This document shows, piece after piece, positions 10,573 to 22,299 of a stretch of 64,000 bases of DNA. A program made the translations under genes and the position numbers. How positions within the stretch are numbered: position 1 is the stretch's first letter; each line of letters begins with the position of its first letter. Under the pieces are notes generated by a model. The model saw nothing but the letters and a program-made list of their open reading frames with translations, had not been told where the DNA came from and did not search any database. Origin of the DNA: Terfezia claveryi (taxonomy: Eukaryota; Ascomycota; Pezizomycetes; Pezizales; Pezizaceae); assembly GCA_015179025.1 (NCBI GenBank), contig WHUX01000005.1, positions 124,001 through 188,000 of the forward strand, written 5' to 3'.

Positions 10573-11379
10573 ATGGCAGCAGAGCTGGACCCCAAGGTAG
10601 CTGCGCTGATTGACAAGCATGCGGACAAGGCAATAGCCTCATCCTCTAAGGAGAATGCAAATGGCTTGTCGGACGACGAGGATGACCTTCTGGCAGAGTT
10701 GGAGCGAGATGATTCGGCAATGGATGCTTTCAGAGAAAAAAGGATGCAGCAGCTCCATGACGAGTATGGTTTGAAACCCTCTCTCCCACTAGGGGATATA
10801 TGCACGAATGTACATTGTGGGCGACTGACGGCCTTGTCCATCTGACAGATTGGCAAGAGCTCGGCGAATGAAGAATCAAGACCATGGATACTATGGCGAA
10901 GCTGCTACCGAGAAGGAAGTACTAGACGCTACCACGTATGTTGAGGGCATTCTCGAGCTTTAAGCAAGATCAAACAACTTATACCCTCCAGGTCGAGCAA
11001 GTACTGCATAGCCCACTTCTTCCATGCCGACTTTCATCGTTGCAAAATCATGGACAACCATCTTGAAAATCTCGCACAAAAGCATTTCGACGCCAAAATT
11101 ATCCGGATCGACGTTGATAAAGCACCTTTTCTAGTTGAGCGGCTCAAAGTCATAGTGCTGCCCTGTGTTATTTCATTCATCGACGGAAAGGGCGTGGACA
11201 GATTGGAAGGTTTTGATAAGTTGGGGAACACTGACAACTTCACAACAGCGATGCTAGAATCGCACTTTCTTTTGATTGGTGTCTTTCAAAGAGCAAAGAC
11301 TATTGGAGATTCTGCTAAGAAAAGTATCTTCCGGACAGAAAAGAAGGAGGACGTTGATGATGATGATGAGTGGGATTAA
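10573..11379 (+). CDS. PLP1: Phosducin-like / TXNDC9-type thioredoxin-fold protein
   Basis: Homologue of yeast Plp1 and human TXNDC9, cytosolic co-factors of the CCT chaperonin in tubulin and actin folding (established for the family). Exons 10573-10763, 10849-10935 and 10992-11379 join to 221 aa. The N-terminus is a charged helix (LSDDEDDLLAELERDDSAMD), then FREKRMQQLHDELARARRMK. The thioredoxin-like domain, from about residue 90, includes HFFHADFHRCKIMDNHL, KIIRIDVDKAPFLVERLKV and VLPCVISFIDGKGVDRLEGF, then LGNTDNFTT. As in the family, the CxxC redox site is missing (a single Cys in HRCKIMD). The end is acidic (DVDDDDEWD). The first donor was set at GTATGG because only that choice keeps the frame. 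It is divergent from VRG4. Confidence 0.92.
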
Positions 11380-14297
11380 GATGTTTCTGTAACTATATAT
11401 CCATGAAGATAACTGTATTGTGTTCAACCACTACCTCTAGTTCAAGAGCACATATATAAATTTCCATTGTTTTAGAGCTATAAAAGGGCAGTTAGTTAAC
11501 TAATTCCCAAAATACTCCTGAAATCGCATCGATAATTTACCCCCTCAACTACATGATGCTCGGTTGGAGTCATAATGATTTCTCCCCTGTACCATTTCTG
11601 ATGTATGTAGATTATTTTTGTCCTCATCTAACATGCACGTGGGTCGGGCACCTACCCTGGCGCTCGGCCTAGGTTGAAACATAACAAATCTGAAAGAGAC
11701 CCTGCCCTCCCGGTCCGTAATAACGTTCGTTGCAGGTAGTTGCGAGTCAAGTCAAGTCAACTTATTCCGCCCCTCCATAATTGAATCGCATTCCGAGTTT
11801 ATACAAACAATGTGTGGAAAGTGTTCACACCTCCAACCTGCATAAAACGCAACAGCCGCTATTTCTGGTGTGAGATGCAGAGGTGCGGAACAATTCTTTT
11901 CCCCTTACTACTTTGGAGTTGCATAAGCATTGGTATGCACAACCATATAGGTACTACAGAAAGAATGATTCATTTATATGAAGTGGAAATTGAATATACA
12001 GCCAATATGAATAGAATTGTTATTTACAAAAGCAACTTAAAAAAATTGTGTTCTACCTAGTAATATAGCTATACTAATAATTAGAAGAAGATAATAAAAG
12101 GACTTCTTATTCTTTTAATGATATTCCGATTCTTTATTTTAATATATGACTATATTTGATTGAATTTACTTTAGTAGATACTTTAATAAATAGTATTGCT
12201 TTTTATATCTAAAGCTTAAGCTTAACAAATGGGTCCGAATAGAGTAATGAGGATCAAAAAAAAAAAAAAAAAAAAAAAAAGGTAATGAAGAATGAATTAG
12301 CTATCCTAGAATAAAGTTTCCATAGTACAAAACTACTATATTTTCTATCACTAGGTACATATGTAATTTCATCTAATAACATATAATCTAGCAAATCCGA
12401 GGACTATATAAGGTAATAGAATATATCTGATAGGTATATCTGTAGAGGGCTATGACAGAACCCAGAACCCTTGCGCATTTTAGTTCAATGATTTGAACTC
12501 TCTCTAATTTTGTGGTCTCACGTCACTTCCAGGTAGGTAGGTATGTCGATCGGTCGGTGTGTTGTGGTTGGAACAAGAGAATGCAAGGTCATATCGGTTG
12601 CCGTGGCCCAGCGTGGTCTGATACTTTTGGGGATTGTATACATAACATCTCTAACTTTATGAAACTCGTGTGAGCAATTATGCAGGGCGAGTCGCGGCTC
12701 AAGTCTGCATCAGACATCAGCTAAAACGGTCAACTGAAGAATTTTCTCAAGATTATTGTCATAATAAAATCAATTAGCTCCCAAGGTACAGGGCCCCTTT
12801 GGTGCGGCTCTCCGAAATGCAGCAAGGATGTTAATTGTTATCGAAGGCAGTTCGGTCTAGACCCTCTTTTACCGGAATTAATCAATTCAATGCTATGTAG
12901 ATAGGTGTTGAACTCTGAAACCTGCAAGAGACAAAGATTAGGTATGACGGTCGGATTATTGGGGAAGCAAGATGTAGAGAAATAATTAGAGAAATAGCTA
13001 GGTTTTGTATTTCTCCTCTCTGATGTTTAGGTCCTCACTTGGAACTCCGCCCATCTATACCTTATGGTGTAATTATCCGCCGAAGTAGAAACCCCCCACT
13101 GCACAGACAGTCCTTTTAGCACCTCGTCAATTTGATGTTCATGATGCAATCCCTTTTGAGTTTTGCAGTGTCTTTGGGGACCCCCTTTCTAACAATGCGG
13201 AATATGGAACTATGGATACGGAGTAGTTAGTCTCCCTTTCAACATGCAAGTGGGAACGGAATTCTGCAAGGGCATCTCGAGATATGAATGCAACTCGTAT
13301 GCGAGATGAGTTATCAAAATGTCCAAAGTTTGATAAAGGGCATACGTATTGCGTGGGTCAGTACAGTACCTAGTCAGACTGCACAACTTTTATCACGATA
13401 TTTTTTTCTTCTCCTGCACCAATGCCATGTACGCCCGGGCGCATGCGAAGAAGCCGAAATTGGTAGCCAGGCCGATGCATCAAGAAGAGGAAAGACGATG
13501 CTCATCAGGCCGACTGTTGCCTATGCGCTGGTCCTGTAATAGGCTCACAGGTCTGTCTATTTTTTGCACAATGTAAACATCGTGAACAGCCTGCACATGC
13601 TGCCAAAGCCCAGATCCATTCTTCACCTTCATCGCTCTGCTGGATTTTCGGCCTTGTAACAAGCTTCGCTTGAAGGCATCGAACTCACCATTGTTTCCTT
13701 CGGATCGACAACTGGATCCCTACCTCATGTTCGACTACAGGCTTGTTTTGCCCTTGCTACACACCGCAAATTAAAGTAACCTTCCAAGCTTTGCCCCGTC
13801 GACGGTCTGCGACACCCAATTTGCCCCACCCTTCTCCTCCGCTGGCTATTGGCCGGTAGTCTGGTCAGTTGGGCCTTTCTGCATACATAACTGCACGGTC
13901 TCTGGATAGAACTACCCCTTCTCTTTCGCAAACACCCGCTGCCCGCCCGCCGCCCAATGACCTGAAGCACCCTTTCTCTACCGGTGTTCTCAGCTTCACT
14001 CCATCTCTCCTGGGTCCTTTGGCCTTGTATCCAGCAACACAGTTAGTAATTAGTGCCTCTCGCTGCCCCTAACAATCGATCGACGTCGGCTTAACGTTCG
14101 CTGGTATCCTTACGTTTACTTACTGCTTAGCTTCACCAAACGTGCCTCGCAGGTCAAGCAAATAAACAACAAACACCACTCTCTCTACTCCCAACTTCCG
14201 AAAAGATTTCGTACACCATCCAGATACACTCACTATATTGTCTTCTACAGTGAACATCATCCGAAAATTGCCTCTACAACTCGATCTCGCTGCAATC
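11380..14297. other. Long intergenic region and probable KNR4 5' leader
   Basis: 2.9 kb without a recognisable gene. 12000-12450 is very AT-rich and holds a run of 25 A at 12256-12280. The 9-mer TACGGAGTA lies at 13217-13225. From about 13700 to 14290 the plus strand is pyrimidine-rich, typical of a long fungal 5' untranslated leader or promoter for KNR4. Open frames at 13288-13576 and 13869-14072 lack motifs. Confidence 0.5.
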
Positions 14298-15799
14298 ATG
14301 GAGGGAGGGTTTGTTATCCCCCTTTTCTACCCGTAGCTAATTCCGACTAATGATTGTATCACAGCCTAGGATCTTCCCTCAAGGCCTTTTGGCACACGAT
14401 GACTTCGTATGATCGACACGCGGGTCATAATTCCCCCTATCGTACGGCAGGTTCTGGGCAAGGAATCGGGCGGAACCCGGGACTGAACGGGGTACGGACA
14501 TCTATTTATCAAGACGATCCTTCACACCCAGGTGCCCGATCAACTACGGCTCTCGCTGGATCATCGGCTGCAATATACTCTCCTAGCTCAGCGGGAATAA
14601 GTGGTTCAGCAGGAAGCCCTACATACACTCCGGGAGCTAGATCAATGTCCCTTACAAGCCCAACAGGCGAGGTTGCATTACAAGACTTTGGCAGCGATGG
14701 ACTTGCTCCTCCCCCTCCAGTCAGTCATTCTTGGGCGAGGATTGATAGGTGGACAGAGGCAAACTACCCCGAACTAAAGGATCAATTATGCGAAGGTGCA
14801 ACGTTAAACGACATCAATGAGCTGGAGTACGATCTTGATTGCTCTCTACCCATAGATGTTCGGGAATCAATTACAATCCACGATGGACAAGAAAGGGGTG
14901 GAATGCCAACCGGGGTTATATTCGGAGCCATGTTGTTGGACTGCGAAGAGATTCTTTACGAATGGAACAACTGGAAGACTGTGAACCAAGAATTCCTGAA
15001 TAATGAAACTAAGTCAAGAGCCACTATTCTCGCTCGTCAGGATTCCAGCCCTGAAGGAGCCGTTCAGAAAGCGTATGCACATCCGGGCTGGATCCCTCTC
15101 GCGAGGGATTGGGGTGGAAACAACATTGCTGTTGATTTGGCCCCTGGGCCCACAGGAAAGTGGGGGCAGATTATCCTTTGTGGCAGAGACTATGACTGCA
15201 AATATGTCGTTGCACGCTCATGGGGAGCATTCCTTGCCATGGTGGCAGATGATATGGAGAGCCCATACTGGTACGTGGATGAGGAGACACAGGAATTGAA
15301 GCTCAAGGACCCTCGTGCTCCGAAGAGGGAACCCGGATATTTTGATATCCTGAGGGTACGAAACATGCAGAAGTACAAACGACTGCCAAGAAAACAACCA
15401 CCTCCCGGACAATCGGGATCAACTCCCGGATCACCGTCATCATCAAACAGTGGTAAGGACCGAGGAAGAACGCAGTCTGGAAGCTCCCGTCATTCCTCGC
15501 CGGGAACTAGTCTCCAGCCACCAAAATCGAGATTATCTCGCGTCAATGAAGAGGCCCCAGCTTTACCTACACCTGCTCATACGAGATTGGATGCTATGAT
15601 CAAGGGGAAAGAGAATGGATCCGCTGAACCCCTAAGCATTCTTGACGAATCGGTTGCGCAAGATAAGACGGCTGCGGCTATCAAAGCTCTCGACGAGGTT
15701 TCACTGGACAATAAGCCAGAGAAGCCGGAGCTATTGACAGACGGAAGTGATATCTCTCGCCCTCCTTTGGCTACCACTAGGCGGAGTATTGAGACTTAA
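14298..15799 (+). CDS. KNR4: KNR4/SMI1 family cell-wall and signalling coordinator
   Basis: Homologue of yeast Knr4/Smi1, a largely disordered hub protein that works with the Slt2 cell-wall-integrity and calcineurin pathways at sites of growth. A micro-exon 14298-14308 (ATG plus 8 nt) joins through a 56-nt intron to 14365-15799, giving 481 aa beginning MEGGLGSSLKAFWHTMTSYD. That N-terminus matches the family pattern (F..F...LTS.DRYA...SPYR). Residues about 125-310 form the SMI1/KNR4 globular domain, with WARIDRWTEANYPELKDQL, GATLNDINELEYDLDCSLP, HDGQERGG, GWIPLARDWGGNNIAVDLAP and WGQIILCGRDYDCKYVVA. The C-terminal 150 residues are Ser/Pro/Lys-rich and disordered. An upstream in-frame ATG inside the intron (14354) was rejected because it lies before the acceptor. 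Confidence 0.93.
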
Positions 15800-16785
15800 C
15801 CTTGACCCTTTATGACGTTTAATGCTTGATGAGGTTATCATAGAGTCAATTGTGATGTTGAGTCGTCTGTTTTACCGTTTTGTGCATATTTCCTTACGTT
15901 CCCTAATTCTTTGTATTCTCATGATCTCTTCCCGGCAGAAAAAGGCATGCGGGCAGGCTCCGCATAGATGACAATAAGAAGACATACTGAGTCGGAAGGT
16001 GGTTGGCTTTCTCATCTTGTCTTGTGGATCTCAAGCACGAGGCCATGTAATGTCTCGTCAGCCTTCCCTAGTACGGTTTTCTCAAGTTGTTATTACTAGT
16101 ACTTTCCCTTTTGCAGGTGCTGGGGTATGAAGATGGATATGCATTGTTGGTAAAAGATGGAGAAAGAGAAGAAAGCGAAGAATTATGTTGGATTTCAATA
16201 CGAGTTTTTAGTTTTGTGAGGGATGGAGGCGTGTCTGGAAGTGAATCTGTATTCTGCTACCGCCACTGCCATATTCCCTATTCTCACCCCCTTTTCTAGT
16301 CTTCTTTTTCTTGCTCCTTTTCTAGGTGTTGCGAGTTAATCTTATTTCCCTTTTGAGCATTCCCTTTGATGGCCCTGTGGTCACCAAGGAGTTTTTCTGT
16401 ATTTTGTGCGTGTAACAAAGACCAGTATATTTAGTTTTTTTCTCTTCAGTGGCTTTCCGTTGGCTTCTTTTGATATTTTCAACTTTTTGCACCCCCTTGC
16501 CCCCTTCGCCTTTTTATTGAAGATACCATGAGTTACTAGAATTGGAGTGAGTGTATTTAGATAAATGATGGCAAATTGTTTAGTTATGCTTTTTTGACTA
16601 CCTTTACTTTTACAAATGCATACTTATATTAGTGCACATATCCCTTTCATTGTGGATGAAGAAGTGCAATTAGTTTCAATGGCTTATAATAGAATGTGCT
16701 AATAAATGGTTGTACGTTATGATTATACATAATTTCCTCACTCTTTCTTTCTTTCTCCGGCTCTCTCGCAAACACTTCCATATAC
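15800..16785. other. Convergent 3' region between KNR4 and HTD2
   Basis: No gene recognised. The T-rich sequence probably holds the 3' untranslated regions of the two convergent genes. Confidence 0.45.
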
Positions 16786-18050
16786 CTACGTATCAACTAC
16801 CGCTACCGTCGCAGTTGCCTTAACACTCAACCCTCCCTTGGGTGTCTCCGCCCACAACTCATACACCATCCCCTCCCCCACTTCCTCCCCCACCTCTTCC
16901 CCAAACTGCACCTCCCCAGCTTCCCTCTTCAATCTCCCACAAATGGTATACTTCTCTCCCACATACATTGCTGCTAAATTCCTATACTCGAATTTTCTCA
17001 CCCTGTATTTCTTTCCACCCTGACCTTGGGGGAGAGGGAGATTGAGGCGGAGGAGCTCGAGGAGGAAGACTTGGGATAGGGGTCCGTGGCAGAGGGGCGC
17101 GCGGTGCTTCTCGACTTGGGCGGAGAAGATCGGGTCGAAGTGGATTTTGTGGGCGTTGAAGGTTAGGGCGGAGAAGCGGAGGAGGAGGGTGGGTGTGGGG
17201 GTGAAGGTGAGGGAGAAGTCGGGGGATTTGGGAACTGGATGGTGGAGGTGAGTGGTATGAGGTTTAGAGAGTATATATATAGCCTTTATGTTTTTTTTTT
17301 TGAGGAGTTTGAGTGGGATTGGAATCTCTTACATTTAACTACCTTCGTTTCCGTCTTCATCACCTTCGTCCCATCACCCTCTTCATGCTTCATAAAAACC
17401 AAACACCTCGTCTCCCTTACCGCCGGCTTCCTCCCCTCATCCGCCAACAACCTCCCCTCCTCCAAGGCCGTATACCCTTCCTCTCCCACTAACCCCCCAA
17501 AGTATTTTCGTTCAAACCACACAAAAACCTTCTCTCCACTTTTGCCCCCCTTCCTGTTCACCCGCACCACACTCTCCTCACACACCGCGCTCTCCCCAAT
17601 CATCAACCTTCCTCCCCCTTCCCCCCCCTTCCCAAAATAAACCTCACCCCCAGCCCACATCCTCCTCGGCCAGTGCCCAACCGGCCCCGGAGACTGCGTA
17701 GCATCTGATCCATCCGGCATGACATCCCGTTCATGGAGGAACAGCGGCGGGAAATATGCGAGGTAGAAGCCTGGGTCGAGTTCTCCTGAAGTCCGAATCG
17801 AAGATGGCGGGGACTGAGTCGGGGTGAGGTATGGAGCAAGGGAGAGGGTGAGGAGGTGGGCGTTGGTGGGGGAGAGAATGTCGGGGAGTGGGCGGTACCG
17901 GCGACCGAGGAGGGATTCCGGGGTTGGGGTAGTGATGGTGGTAGAGAGGCTACGATGGGCTGCTGTGGTGAGCCAATGACCGACCCGGAGAGGGGTTATA
18001 GGTCGAACACACCAGCGTAGGAGGAAGCGGGGTGATGTCATTGCGTGCAC
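16786..18050 (-). CDS. HTD2: Mitochondrial 3-hydroxyacyl-thioester dehydratase (HTD2-like)
   Basis: Catalyses dehydration of 3-hydroxyacyl-ACP in mitochondrial type II fatty-acid synthesis, the route that supplies octanoate for lipoic acid. Exons 18050-17333 and 17234-16786 join to 388 aa. The first 35 residues (SPRFLLRWCVRPITPLRVGH, rich in Arg, no acid) look like a mitochondrial presequence. The N-terminal hot-dog half contains YFPPLFLHERDVMPDGSDAT, then PVGHWPRRMWAGGEV, a family hallmark. The C-terminal half contains RFSALTFNAHKIHFDP, the MaoC-like hydratase motif carrying the catalytic Asp/His pair, followed by HRAPLCHGPLS. Reads of both exons are open and in frame. The gene is convergent with KNR4. 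Confidence 0.9.
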
Positions 18051-19659
18051 GATGAAAGGTTTCCGCGGTTGGTTAGCCTACCAGGGCGGCTTAAGAACTC
18101 TTATCAGAGTATTGTCTATGTAGATGTCCATAAGTCAAGGAACTGCGAAACTTCATTACACTCTTGATTTGGAATTGTAAAAGTTTGGTTGAACAAGTAA
18201 GCAGGATCTTGAAGAACAAATTTGACCAGGATGGTCAAGTCAGACTTCCACGCCACTTCTTTCTCATTTTTTATTATAGTAAAAGCCCTATGCCATCGAT
18301 ACCCAATACGCTTTCATTTTCCTATGCGGTTCATCCCATCCTACTGGTTGCAGGATAGAAGTCAAAACCAGAGGAAAGAAACCCGCTGGAGATCACGCCC
18401 AATACCCCATTCTTCCATCCATCCATCCCTCCCATCTCCCCCTTTCATAGATGCTCCATCCTTTTTCATCTTTTTTCATGAGCCATATCAAAAGCTTCCC
18501 TCTCTTCGTTCCCGCGACAGCACCAAACTCCCAGCTCATCGTAGATATCCAAACCGCCAATCATCAGCGCCCGTCCCCTTCAGACATCCCCACCACGAAG
18601 ATGAAAACAAAACAATGAAGCAGAAATTCAAACCAATACCACCATCGAAACCTGCCCATCAGACCAAACCCAGAGCCAATAAATAGTAAGACCATAAGTT
18701 GATAGGACAAGCCTGTGTATCAATCCCGGGAAAAAAGAAGATTCATCATCCCCATGAATCATATACGTAGGGTATGGGGCAAAAGAGCAAGAGAAAGGGA
18801 AAGAAAATTATAAAGGACGCATAATATAGTACCCGGAAGGAAGCAAAGAATGACTGCAGCCCAAGGAGCGTGAAATCTTCCAACACCAAGACCCGTAGTA
18901 TACAAGGAAACCACCTGATACAATCGAACACCGTGTACATGATCAAACTTATAAAGACACAAACAGAAGGAGATGTAGAAATGAGAAAGCGTAACTCCGA
19001 AGCAAGTAAATGCCATGAGGAAAAAGACCTTGCTGATGGAAACATGCCTGCCCAACCGACCCTCCACCCGCCACAAATGGAAAAAAAAAGGAAAGGTAAC
19101 TCCCAGTAAGAAGCGGAACAGAACAAAGCAAGGAAAATTTGTCAACAGAAATAATAACTCCTTGTTTGCCGTACCGAAGATGCAGGTTGAAATTCCCAAC
19201 AAGATGTCAAGAGGTATAACGCTCAGGAGACAAAATAGTAAAAGGAATTCGCGCCGGCACAAAAAAGAAAGTGCGGAAATCAGATAAGTGTAAATGGATC
19301 CCCTAAGATGGAAGAAAGGAGTAGAGATAAAGAAAGATGCGATGATCAGAGAGCGTGAGCCAAAACTTATGCACTCTATTTCGCACCAGGCAAAGAGCAG
19401 ACTCGAATCGTAAAACATATTCCGTAGGAATTGTGCCGAATCAACGGATTTATCGAATAAAGGATCAACGTGAAGCAAGATCGTTATAATAGCCGCCATT
19501 CACCCCAATTCCAAAAGGTAATACCGATTTTAGTCGTTGCTCATGCTGTACCAGACCAAAAATAAAAGGTGGAAGAAAATCAGAATCCAGATAATCGATA
19601 TAAAGAAAAAAGTCGAAGGAAATGATCCAGATGAGAGGTTATTTCGACGGCTGGTCATA
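18051..19659. other. Intergenic; hydrophobic frame probably not a gene
   Basis: A 246-codon minus-strand frame (19499-18759) is open, but its composition (poly-Phe/Leu from A/T-rich, purine-skewed DNA) and lack of any family motif suggest chance. It lies immediately downstream of the PNRC-like gene and is most likely its 3' untranslated region. A plus-strand frame at 18222-18686 is Ser/Pro/His-rich and similarly unsupported. Confidence 0.4.
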
Positions 19660-20898
19660 CTATGACGCTGCAGCCGGGGTTGCAATAGCTCTATTTTCAA
19701 GGTTCAATACCCTTCGCAAATACAATTCCATCTCCGTAAGTTGAAGTACGGAATCATTCTTCAAGTCATTTTTGCTAGGGTAGGTCGGATGGTTGAAGTG
19801 ATAATCTCTTGCTGGAGTTGGCGTCTGAGGAGTCTGCTGGTTGCCAGAGTGATGACTCTTTGGACCCTTTGGAGGAGTCATGACAAAGTGTGGATTGCGG
19901 GAAGCCGGAGAAGGCGCCTTCTTAGCCGGAGTGTGGAATTGAGCACGAGGAGGAGCGGTGTAGTTCCCATGTTGGGGAGGAGACGGACGTCGCTTGGCCG
20001 GGGTAAAGGGAGTCGTGGGCTGATTAACTGGACGTTCCGCCACTGCCTCAACGCCAATTGGTGACAATTGAGGCTGGTTAAGGAACGACCTGAGTGCATC
20101 CGCTTGCATTCGAGCTTCAATGGCTCTAGGAGCTTGAGGTGGTGCACGGAACAATGTTTGTGGAGGTATCTCCGACGACGGTGTTGGTGTCGTCTTTTCG
20201 GTATCCATAGTGAAAACATCGGTGAAGCCATTTTCCAAACTGTCCGATGATTGGCGGCGGGGGGTCTCCGGAGATCCATGTACCAACGTAGCCAGCATTG
20301 GCATTGAAGCCACCACAGACGCCCTCTTGGCCTTCTCTTCCTTATCGGCACGGAATAATTTTTGCAAGTGAGACTCGGGCTCCTCTAGGGATTGAGAAAG
20401 AGTCTCCTCAGACAACTCAAGCATTGCCTGAAGAGAAGTCGCAGTACTAGGAGTTGCAGGTACTGACTTTGAGAACCAACTTGGCACCGGCAAGGAAGAA
20501 GGATTTGGTGATGAATGAAAGTTTGGGCCAGCATATGCCTTGGTCGGTGTGCTCATCATTCCACGAGTTGGCGTTGGAGGGAATGCATTAGATTCGTCAT
20601 TGCTTGAAGTAGCTGGAGAATCGTAGCCATGATGGACATGATGTACATCCGTGTTGACGTCACGGGGCCTTGGCTTGGATTTCCTCTTGTTCTTCTTCGT
20701 GGATGTGTTTGGAGGCGATTGCTGCTGTGCCTTTGGTGCTTGCGCTGGTGATTGGGGTGGAGTTACAACGTTTCGCAGAGTTGATTGTCCGTTATTGTAT
20801 TGAGACTTTGATGGAGTTGTAACTTTGGCGTGAGATGTGCTCTTATTGGTGCGATGTCGTCCTCGGGACTTTGGAGCTGGTGATTCAGTAGTCGACAT
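19660..20898 (-). CDS. PNRC/Edc1-like decapping-enhancer candidate
   Basis: An intronless 412-aa, low-complexity Pro/Ser/Thr/Lys-rich protein starting MSTTESPAPKSRGRHRTNKS. At about residues 137-160 it has YAGPNFHSSPNPSSLPVPSW followed by FSKSVP. An aromatic-AG..F.SSP.P..LP.P.W/F peptide is the short linear motif by which yeast Edc1/Edc2 and metazoan PNRC2 bind Dcp1 and activate Dcp2 decapping. A helix-forming segment (LQAMLELSEETLSQSLEEPE, then LQKLFRADK) follows. The C-terminus contains LTEMELYLRRVLNLENRA, predicted helical. The start at 20898 was preferred over the in-frame ATG at 20967 because the 23 residues between are hydrophobic, and the shorter start gives the usual MSTTES-type N-terminus. 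The decapping role is inferred from the motif alone. Confidence 0.75.
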   Translation of the reverse strand: MSTTESPAPKSRGRHRTNKSTSHAKVTTPSKSQYNNGQSTLRNVVTPPQSPAQAPKAQQQSPPNTSTKKNKRKSKPRPRDVNTDVHHVHHGYDSPATSSNDESNAFPPTPTRGMMSTPTKAYAGPNFHSSPNPSSLPVPSWFSKSVPATPSTATSLQAMLELSEETLSQSLEEPESHLQKLFRADKEEKAKRASVVASMPMLATLVHGSPETPRRQSSDSLENGFTDVFTMDTEKTTPTPSSEIPPQTLFRAPPQAPRAIEARMQADALRSFLNQPQLSPIGVEAVAERPVNQPTTPFTPAKRRPSPPQHGNYTAPPRAQFHTPAKKAPSPASRNPHFVMTPPKGPKSHHSGNQQTPQTPTPARDYHFNHPTYPSKNDLKNDSVLQLTEMELYLRRVLNLENRAIATPAAAS

Positions 20899-22200
20899 GG
20901 CTGCAAAGGAAGAAACGTAAAGGAGACGAAAGCGAAAATTAAAGACAGCTAAAAATCCACAGGGCAATAGCTAGTTTAATAAATACTGCGTGATGAAAGC
21001 GAAGATGACTGAGAGATGGAAGAAACGTAGCCGGAGCTGGGTGGAGTATGAGGTGAAATGCAGGATTTTCGTTGCGAAAACCGGGAGTTTTATCCGATAA
21101 AAACGAGAACGCAGTAAAAAAGGGGGCGATACGGTCGGGAAAAGGTAATTTGCTGCAGAGGTTATATCACTGTTTCGAAGCTGGAGGTTAAAGGCTGGAT
21201 GTGAGTATTATTGGAGATGTCAAAAGAAATCATTTTCTAGCTGAACGGGGGGGGATGTGTAAGAATGTAGTGAAAGTGAAAGGAAGGAAGGGGGAGGAGA
21301 GAATTTTGAGAAGGTGGGCAGGACGTATGGGCTGGGCCCGGACTAGGCAAAGACTGATTCGGTAAGGAGGGTTTAGCGGCTGCCAGTGCTTGCTTGCCTC
21401 ACTGCCTTCTTGTCTCGCAAAGTACGGTAGAGTACAGGAGTGGGGACGCCGGGGAGGGTGTGAAGGCAGCGGCGGCGCTAGCCCGCCTGGCGGAGACGCT
21501 GCAGCCGGGAACACAAGTGGGTGTGCTGATTGGCCAATATAGTCATGGGGTTTTTGTTTTCCTGGGCCACATCCACCCGCAAGGTCTCTGTCTGGCGATG
21601 CTTGGCTGGGGCAGATGGGGCAACTGCGATCGAGCATGCACTCTGGACATCATATATCTAGAGGGTGGCGATAGTATCGGTGTGGAGTTGGGCCCAGGGC
21701 TGAATAATTCGGTAGCTTCAAGGCTTTCCCCTAACAATCCGACACCTTACTTTTAGGCCAATAGAATTGCATCTTCCAAGCCACAGAGCCAATCCATGTT
21801 GGAGTTCTTTATTATCAAAAATGCGGTGGTCTTCCAAACCTCCAAACGTTTCCGGCGATCCACTTTGCGCAGGTTACGGTAATTGCTGTCTGACAAGCCT
21901 CCTTACGGTTAAACTGGGCTAAAAGCTCCGCCAGTTCCAGAAACGTTGCATTGATAAGTTAGCATGGATCGAGAAATGATGCCATCCGCATGAGTGAAAG
22001 TGTGGGGCCAATAGTAATAGGTAGCTGAAAGGCATTATGATGTATTATCTGTATTATCAAAATCGAATGATACGCTCACTGATGATACCAACAATTATCA
22101 AATCGACCAGCATCTCTCAGGCTTAAATATATCCATATACATGCACTGGTATCATGTACACATGTATTAATGTAGAATAGAGCGGCTTCTGAACATGCTT
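20899..22200. other. Upstream region of the PNRC-like gene and gene-poor DNA
   Basis: No supported gene. Overlapping frames at 21230-21756 on both strands are GC-biased but carry no motif. Confidence 0.4.
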
Positions 22201-22203
22201 CGG

Positions 22204-22299
22204 TGGCACAAATGCTGGCACAAATGCTGGCACAAATGCTGGCACAAATGCTGGCACAAATGCTGGCACAAATGCTGGCACAAATGCTGGCACAAATGC
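22204..22299 (+). repeat. 12-bp minisatellite, eight exact units
   Basis: TGGCACAAATGC is repeated eight times without a mismatch. Because 12 is divisible by three, all frames stay open; one plus frame reads MLAQ repeatedly and one minus frame reads AFVP. There is no evidence of translation. The unit contains GGCACAA, the end of the dispersed 17-bp motif. Confidence 0.97.

Noticed and set aside
12256..12280. Run of 25 A as evidence of a retroposed mRNA
   Set aside because: No upstream sequence resembles a processed gene, and no target duplication is visible; a simple homopolymer in AT-rich DNA explains it.
18222..18686. 154-codon Ser/Pro/His-rich plus-strand frame
   Set aside because: Low-complexity translation of C/A-rich DNA with no recognised motif.
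18759..19499. 246-codon hydrophobic open frame on the minus strand
   Set aside because: Composition is driven by A/T-rich skewed DNA, no domain or conserved spacing is seen, and it lies where the 3' untranslated region of the PNRC-like gene is expected.
21230..21756. Overlapping frames on both strands in GC-richer sequence
   Set aside because: Opposite frames are both open, as expected for GC-biased noncoding DNA; no family motif.
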